The notes under the pieces are model-generated. The model did no database searches. It was not told the DNA's origin and was given only the letters and a program-made list of their open reading frames with translations. Below, piece by piece: positions 58,335-64,000 of a DNA stretch of 64,000 nucleotides; the first letter of the stretch is position 1; each line of letters starts with the position of its first letter. This DNA comes from Oscheius dolichura (taxonomy: Eukaryota; Nematoda; Chromadorea; Rhabditida; Rhabditidae): NCBI GenBank assembly GCA_932521035.1, contig OW051493.1, positions 2,356,001 through 2,420,000 of the forward strand, given 5' to 3'. The translations under genes were made by a program, and so were the position numbers.

Positions 58335-59577
58335 ATGGGCGAAATAGAAGAACCCACGAAGTCGACTCCCTCCCCGACATCTCTGCCCCTCTCTACCATA
58401 TTACTTGCCGTTCTCTGGATCCTCGATACCTGTGCTCTGGTTCCCTTTTTCGGGATATTTATTTGTCTCTTCGTTGCCGTCTTCATCCCCTGTCGGCTCT
58501 ATGGACGAGCCCAGATAAAGAGGAAGGTCAATATTCTCCTGATCCTGACTTGTTGGATAAATGTCTTCGCCTCCATTTTTCAAGCAATTGCTGACCTTTT
58601 GAATGATGAGGAGAGTTATGAGATGACGCGGCAAGTGTCGATAGCCACTCCACAGGTCAAGATCTACCTCTGGGTCCAGAATATAGCCATGATGTTCTTA
58701 TTCGTCTCGAGGAAGATGACCACAGTTATTGCCATCTACTGGAAGACTTACAGTACCAGCTACGCACCGTGAGTTATTCAAGCATTCTTCAAAGTTGCAA
58801 CTGTTCAAAATCCTTTCAAGCGGTCCAAAACTCAGGCAGCCGGTCCAAAAATTCAAACGGTCCAAATTACCGTAACAAAATAAATAACTACAGAGAGACA
58901 GTGAATAATTGGCGATGGTGGGCTCTTCACCTCGTTTTGAATGTTCCCTACTGCTTCATCCAAGGCTATTTGTACCTGATTCCCGTCCTTGACTTTCTAC
59001 TTCGCTCCCCAGCCACTTCCGTAGGGTTGCCTCGGTTTGTTCATTATTCTAAATTCTAGAAATTCGAAATAACGGCAATGGTCCTCGGAATCATGTGCCA
59101 AGTCACCTCAATGCTCACAATTTTCTATTGTCTAGTCAAAATTGGTAGGAAAATGTGCTCTGAAGAAGTGACCAGCATCAGGCAGCATTATTGGAGATTG
59201 GCTATTGGTCTCGCTTTGAAGGTTCGTTTCAGGTTAAAAAGCTTCAGGTAAAAAAACTTGTTCAGACTCTCGCTCTCCTTATTCCAATTGTTGAATCAAT
59301 TTTACAATCTAAAGAGCTTGTATTTTCTCCAATCCCCGTGTATCTAAAGGGAATAGAGTCGGGAGACAGCTTGGCTATTGCCCAAACGGTAGGAAATGTT
59401 CTCCAAATGGAGGAAAGGGTCGAATTATAGGTGGTTCACCTTTTCCGAGCTGTCTATCCTACTGTGGACTGTCTAATTACTCTGGGAATGATGTGGCACC
59501 TCATGTTTACCAAGAGCTCGGAAAACACGATCCAAATTGAACCGGCGACGGATTCCCTCCAGTTGAGGAACAGATAA
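58335..59577 (+). CDS. Multi-pass membrane protein, 7TM receptor-like (330 residues)
   Basis: Exons 58335-58768, 58894-59020, 59060-59221, 59266-59388 and 59431-59577 sum to 993 nt in one frame. The ATG is one base after TTCCCAG. About seven hydrophobic segments are visible: LSTILLAVLWILDTCALVPF, FFGIFICLFVAVFIPC, VNILLILTCWINVFASIF, a segment with QNIAMMFLFV, LHLVLNVPYCFIQGYLYL, ITAMVLGIMCQVTSMLTIFY and VDCLITLGMMWHLMF. The size and layout suit a nematode chemoreceptor or an orphan receptor, but no family motif (such as DRY or NPxxY) is seen, so it is only receptor-like. AATAAAG overlaps the 3' end. Confidence 0.72.
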
Positions 59578-59976
59578 TAAAGAATACAACCCCTGTTTTG
59601 ACCTCTAGAACTATTCTTTCCCATGTGACAGTCTGTCAGGCCCTTAGCTTCCAAAAAAACGATGTCTATTGGCCCCTGTTCCGGTTCCAAAGACGTATTC
59701 TTCTCTTTTACTCATTTATTTAAATTTTCTCGAGAGAGAAACCCATCTGATCTACCGTCCATTCAGTTTCAGTCTCGAAGGTCAGCAGCCCCTCTCCCCA
59801 GGTGGCAAACTGCCCATTACAGCACTGCTGGTCGTTACCCGGGCACCAACACAAACCATCGCGTCAAATCACAAGTAACAGGCCTTCTTCTCCTCACTTG
59901 ATCTTTTCAACGGCTTTCACTCACTTTTGGAGCTATATTTAGCATTTGGAAGAGGAGATTTCTGACCAAAAACAAA
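59578..59976. other. Intergenic, promoter of next gene
   Basis: Pyrimidine-rich. No gene is seen. Confidence 0.45.
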
Positions 59977-61392
59977 ATGAGGCTAATTCTGGTGCCACTA
60001 CTTTTTGTCCTAGTCGCCTCTGGGCTTGATCTTTTCACCCAGCGGAAGCAATTTCATGGTAAGACATCATTTTCCTACTTTTTCTTGACTAAAATGGTCC
60101 ATTCCCCTCTAGTATTCTTGTTTGACGTGCAAAAAGCCAGGGGAACTATCCAAATTGTTCATGGGAGTCCAGGAGACCTTCCCAATTGTCTGTGACTGCG
60201 GTTGTCGACTGATTTCGCCACGGTTGTCGTTGTCTTGCCGTTCTTTTCCCCTTTTTACTAGGTCAAGTACATTTTCCTGTAACTATCGATATATTGTTTT
60301 CTTTTGTCAGCCGGGGTTCGCCGAACCCCTGATCCTGACCAGTTTCATTCGTCTCTGAATCATGACGTCAGCGCCGTCTCCTAATTAAAATTAGAAAGTA
60401 GTTCATTTCTCAACAAGATTACCATTCGAGAAAAAAGTTCCTTTTCAGACCATCTCTGTAAGACGAATCCCAAGCTCAAATCTTGCGCGAAAGCCTTCAC
60501 TCCCGCCATTTTCCAAGCCGAGCAGAAGAAAAGCGCCCTCTTGGAAAAGAATCCCCGCCATAAGGTAGACAACTCGGGTGACAGACAAGTTGATTTGTTT
60601 TCAGGATGCTAAAAGGGCAATCCCTCATCTCACCGACGATGATGACTATGAATACTATATGTGGAGGAAATGGCAGCGGGAAAAGGCCAAGAGGAGACGG
60701 TTCAGACCATATTCCCGTTCAAAATCCATAGAGATTCATCATCACTACCATCAGAATCCTACTTACAGGTAGGGGAGCGCCTTATTATGCTCTGGAAAGA
60801 TTGGAGATTTTAAAGGACTAGGAGGACTCTCTTTATTGTTTAATCTTGGAATTACTTTCTGTAAAAAGAGCGTAACCGTGTTTTCTAATCCATTCATGTT
60901 CCTCAGTTGCTTTCCCTCCTTATTTTAGCCAACCCGTCCAGCGTCCGACCTATTACTACCCCAGCTACTACTACCCGACCACTTACAGGTATCCCAGCGG
61001 TCGCCTTGGCTATTTCTAACCGCTTACCAATAACCATTAGGTTTGACAGACTCACAACAAGTTGTTTCCGTTTTTGGTTTCCCCGACTTCATTTGCATTT
61101 GGTGTGTTCAAGGTTGAAAATCTCTATTTTGGGCACAACTGCTTATTGCATGGCTACCTAATTGCCTGAGAGAAACAGTTATCTATTTTTCAGTTACCCA
61201 TACTACTCTTACCCTTCCTATTCTTATTATCCATCTTATTCCTATCCCTCATATGGCGGAGGATATGGCGGAGGATATGGTGGTGGTGGAGGAGGAGGAA
61301 TCTTCAACATGGGCTGGGGGCGACAGTTCGGTCTCTCGACACCTATTGGAGGCTTTGGCTACAGCAGTGGCTTCAATATTGGGATCGGATAA
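59977..61392 (+). CDS. Secreted tyrosine/glycine-rich protein (206 residues)
   Basis: Exons 59977-60058, 60449-60564, 60605-60768, 60929-60988 and 61194-61392 join in phase (621 nt). The first 18 residues (MRLILVPLLFVLVASGLD) form a signal peptide. A short Cys pair (CKTNPKLKSCAKAF) follows, then an acidic-basic stretch (TDDDDYEYYMWRKWQREKAK) with a His/Arg-rich end (IEIHHHYHQNP). The tail is built from YYYPSYYYP- and YSYPSYSYYPSYSYP-type repeats, then GGGYGGGYGGGGGGG and a Gly/Ser/Phe-rich end. This is typical of structural secreted proteins such as cuticle, eggshell or glue components, where tyrosines can be cross-linked. The exact role is unknown. AATAAA follows near 61431. Confidence 0.8.
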
Positions 61393-61449
61393 TTCAGGTC
61401 TTTATATTTCTTGTACACAAAAAGCGGCTCAATAAATTGTACAAAGCTT

Positions 61450-62283
61450 TTACACAAGGGCTAGCTCGGGATTGTGGGAGAAAGACTCATTGTTGTGGGA
61501 GAGGGGACCGCGAGAGAAGACCTTGTAGAGGTGGATACCCATGAAGAGGATTACGGTAATTATACCAGTTGTTAATGAGATTATTGTGATGGCAAACCAG
61601 CCGATTTGAGGATGACCCAGGACAAAGATCAAATTGATGTAGAGGGGAAGAAAAATGAGGATCTGGAAGGTGGATTTTTCGTTTTAGACAGCCACAGTTA
61701 GACAGCGCTTGAACAGTGGCTCTGGCAAAACGACGCGGCGTGTGAACTGTGACTGCTAATAATTCAACTTACGCAATACATAATATTAGGAATCAACAAT
61801 TTTGCTGAATCCTGGAAAAGGGCGGATATATTGAGGACAGCAGTGATGAGTCCCGCCAAGATAACAGCCAGTAATGACCCTACCAGAAGGCTGAAATATT
61901 TATCATCGACAAAGAAGCAAAGGACCCACAAAGTTATAAGGTTTCCTCGTTTGAAGACCTGAATCTCGATACACTGCTCGATTACGGCGGTGGCTACATC
62001 AATTAGGAAGAAGATTTGAAGAACAGCCAAATAGAGAAAGATATTTTTAGTTTTTGTAAAATTGAAAGGATTGAGCCAGTTCATGGGTAGACGAGAGAGA
62101 ATGGGACGGTTTATTATGAAATTGGAGAGCGGGGTGAGCAGTTTTACGGTTATAAACAGCTGCAGGGGATAGATCAAAAAGGACCAGAGATCCCCCTAGA
62201 ATGATATTTTCCCATAACTTCCTCTATATTACTGCCCAGAATGAGTCATTTTCTCGCTCAAACAGTTGGAAAACATATAAAAC
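61450..62283 (-). CDS. Multi-pass membrane protein, 5' end unresolved
   Basis: Exons 62283-62233, 62195-61773 and 61662-61450 join in phase 0 and give 229 codons with the stop. Hydrophobic segments: FLYLAVLQIFFLIDVAT, NLITLWVLCFF, LVGSLLAVILAGLITAVL, ILIFLPLYINLIFV and ITIISLTTGIITVILFMGI, so at least four to five membrane passes. No start codon is found in the first exon listed; upstream, a frame with MKMMNNDGQEGG (near 62361) ends in a TAG just before it. The family is not recognised. The intron 61663-61772 holds a 32-nt repeat. Confidence 0.6.
61686..61756. repeat. 32-nt repeat in membrane-protein intron
   Basis: A degenerate unit (GCTTGAACAGTGGCTCTGGC) followed 33 nt later by a good one (GACGCGGCGTGTGAACTGTG), preceded by an inverted half (GCCACAGTTAGAC). 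Confidence 0.8.
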
Positions 62284-63437
62284 CTATGAAATCCTCTTCT
62301 TCCTCAGAGAGTCATGGATGCCTCCCTCCTGACCGTCGTTGTTCATCATTTTCATCGGATTATCCCCTCTTCAGAGGATCACCGAGGATGGATCTGATGT
62401 TATTCCATAGAAGAGAAACAAAAACTAATCATCTGATTATGATGCAAAAGGGAATCCGTGCTATTCCCCCTGCCGGCCAGGCTAATCCCCTACCCCCGCC
62501 GTCCCCCCGGTGAAGTCTCTTATCCCAGGGTATCCCCCAAAAAATTTTCCCGCCTAGACGTTGCCCTCGTCGTTTGTCAAAAAGTTCCCTGTTTTGCTTC
62601 CTCTTTGATATCGGAGATAGGGCTCGCCTCGCGGCTGTTCTGGCTCTATAAAACAGGCAGAGGCAGACAATTGTTGCTTTGCTCTTCCCGCTCTTTTTCC
62701 CTCCTCTGATTTGAAATGGCTCTATCCAGACAGCATAGAATATTCACAAGAGGGTCAAGCAGATTTCACAAACAAAAAAGCAAATCGCTCCCTTAGGTTC
62801 CCCATAGCAACGTGGTGGCTTCTTATGGGACCAGGTAATTAGGAACTGCTCTTTGTGGTCTCTCCTAAGGGACCAAGAAGATCATCCAGCGTCTTTTTTA
62901 CCTTTTCAATGAAAATTTAGCCTTTTTTGAGTCAAAGTAGCGTCCCTTATTAGGGTCAAAGTCACAGGGGGCGTACTATTTACGACTTCATATACTTCCT
63001 TGTTGTTTTATAGCCCGGCGGCTTAGTTCCCGGCTTTGGATTTGTTCTCGTTTAGGAGTTTTCAAGACGTAGATCTTTCTATTTTTCTATAAAGCTAATA
63101 TATTCCAAGAATCCCCCGATTTAATCCTATCCCGAGGTCAATCCTCTTATTCAGTCGAATTCTGCTGCCCCTTCTAGAAGTTGCCTACGTTTTTAAACGC
63201 ATATTATTCCCGCTCTCTTCCTTGTCTATTCCTTGTGACGCAAAACAACATGACGTCCAGCCGCCTGTCTCTCTCACTCTCCCCTGATCATTTATCCTCC
63301 CTTCGGTCAACAATGCCGGTTTAAACTCGCCGGCTCGCAACGACAGGTGCATGAATCATTGCCTAGTAGAAACGTCGGGGCTTTCCCCATCGAGATCTTT
63401 GGTTCTCTCTATGACTAAGTTCATGTTATTGTTTCAG
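62284..63437. other. No supported gene
   Basis: The right end of the minus-strand membrane-protein gene may start here. A plus-strand frame at 62716 (MALSRQHRIFTRG...) is short and unsupported. Confidence 0.4.
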
Positions 63438-63582
63438 TGACGAAAGACGACAAATTGAGTACAACCGACATTTCGTGTATGCCTCCCGGCTGGCCGAGTT
63501 CTTTATTGAAAAGTGTGCCCTGCCTGGGCATCCACACACCGTAATCCTTGATCCTGGATGGGATAATGTGGTTATTGTTTAG
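63438..63582 (+). CDS. Orphan last exon of an unknown gene
   Basis: TTGTTTCAG at 63429-63437 is followed by a 48-codon open frame with protein-like sequence (RHFVYASRLAEFFIEKCALP) that ends TAG at 63580-63582. The next gene starts four bases later. A donor-like ACC|GTAATCC at about 63537 and the TTTAG at 63578 would instead splice this exon onto the next one, but the frame would then differ from the membrane-anchor frame. Upstream exons were not found. Confidence 0.35.
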
Positions 63583-63586
63583 AATA

Positions 63587-64000
63587 ATGCATACAGGAGA
63601 GAAATGGACACTGCTACTGGGTCTATTCACCCTCCTCTTCACTTTAGCCGTTATTTGTTATTATAAACTTATCAAAAAAGGTGAGCAGAGGTACTCTAAT
63701 ACGTAAAATGCCAGCGCCAGGCTCGGCAGGAAATAAATAACCCTATGGCGATCAAAGGGAACTTTTGAAAGCGATAAAAACCAGTCACAATCCATCTGCA
63801 GCATTGTTTGGCCCCACCACAGCTGCCACAGTTCACACTGCGTGACAGTTAGACAACGCGATGAAAGAAATGACACGGCGTGTGAACTGTGGCTGTCTAA
63901 AAAATCTACTGATACAGGCGAGAGTAGAAATCAACCGAACCAGCTTCCAAAAACTAAAGAAAGTGATATTTCCAGATCCCATGGCTCATTCTCGATCTCT
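63587..64000 (+). CDS. Membrane-anchored protein, N-terminal part (runs off the window)
   Basis: The ATG at 63587 follows TTTAG by four bases. Exon 63587-63680 encodes a short polar start and one hydrophobic helix (WTLLLGLFTLLFTLAVICYY). GTGAGC starts an intron with a 32-nt repeat pair, and the exon from 63918 continues in phase with polar sequence (SRNQPNQLPKTKESD). The layout is type II, as in the M13 peptidases of this window, but too little is present to assign a family. Confidence 0.55.
63818..63896. repeat. 32-nt repeat, inverted pair in intron
   Basis: GCCACAGTTCACACTGCGTGAC (about 63829) faces GACACGGCGTGTGAACTGTGGC (about 63870) within the intron 63681-63917. Confidence 0.85.

Overview
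The window is nuclear DNA from a nematode. The evidence is spliced genes on both strands with very short introns (many 36-46 nt) ending in TTTCAG/TTTTAG, several start codons placed just after such an acceptor (as expected for spliced-leader trans-splicing), and families typical of nematodes: tandem M13 neprilysin-like peptidases, a ShKT secreted protein, a sphingomyelin synthase, and small secreted proteins. I cannot name the species. Exon boundaries were worked out by hand from reading frame, splice signals and family homology. No transcripts or alignments were available.

Layout. 1-5.7 kb: no convincing gene, but a mariner-type MITE at 2964-3319. 5.7-8.5 kb (-): concentrative n ucleoside transporter (SLC28/CNT). 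8.8-11.7 kb: a 663-bp inverted repeat whose arms match by eye, around a 1.56-kb spacer and carrying two copies of an unknown gene. 13.7-14.7 kb (+) and 15.5-17.3 kb (+): two unrecognised multi-exon genes, with a 20-bp perfect hairpin between them. 20.6-25.5 kb (+): a protein with several AT-hooks in about 20 small exons. 26.0-27.0 kb (-): a 73-residue secreted peptide. 28.8-32.1 kb (-): cationic amino acid transporter (SLC7/CAT). 33.5-34.6 kb (-): divergent PP1-type phosphatase, head-to-head with a single-pass membrane protein at 35.1-36.6 kb (+).

36.9-48.8 kb: four M13 peptidase copies. A and B are on the minus strand, C and D on the plus strand, with a small gene between the two pairs. B and C give complete frames with the HExxH zinc site. 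A lacks its 5' half and the HExxH exon. D has frameshifts, a stop and no HExxH.

49.2-50.9 kb (-): sphingomyelin synthase. 51-57 kb: no supported gene. 57.0-57.9 kb (-): secreted protein with two ShKT domains. 58.3-59.6 kb (+): multi-pass, receptor-like membrane protein. 60.0-61.4 kb (+): secreted Tyr/Gly-rich protein. 61.4-62.3 kb (-): multi-pass membrane protein. 63.4-64.0 kb: an orphan exon, then the start of a gene that leaves the window.

The gene set mixes membrane transport (nucleosides, amino acids), lipid synthesis, extracellular proteolysis and secreted structural proteins. I see no sign that it forms one pathway or operon. The least expected signal is a 32-nt repeat found at 13 sites, mostly inside introns of unrelated genes, often in arrays with an exact 32-nt period and with inverted partners.
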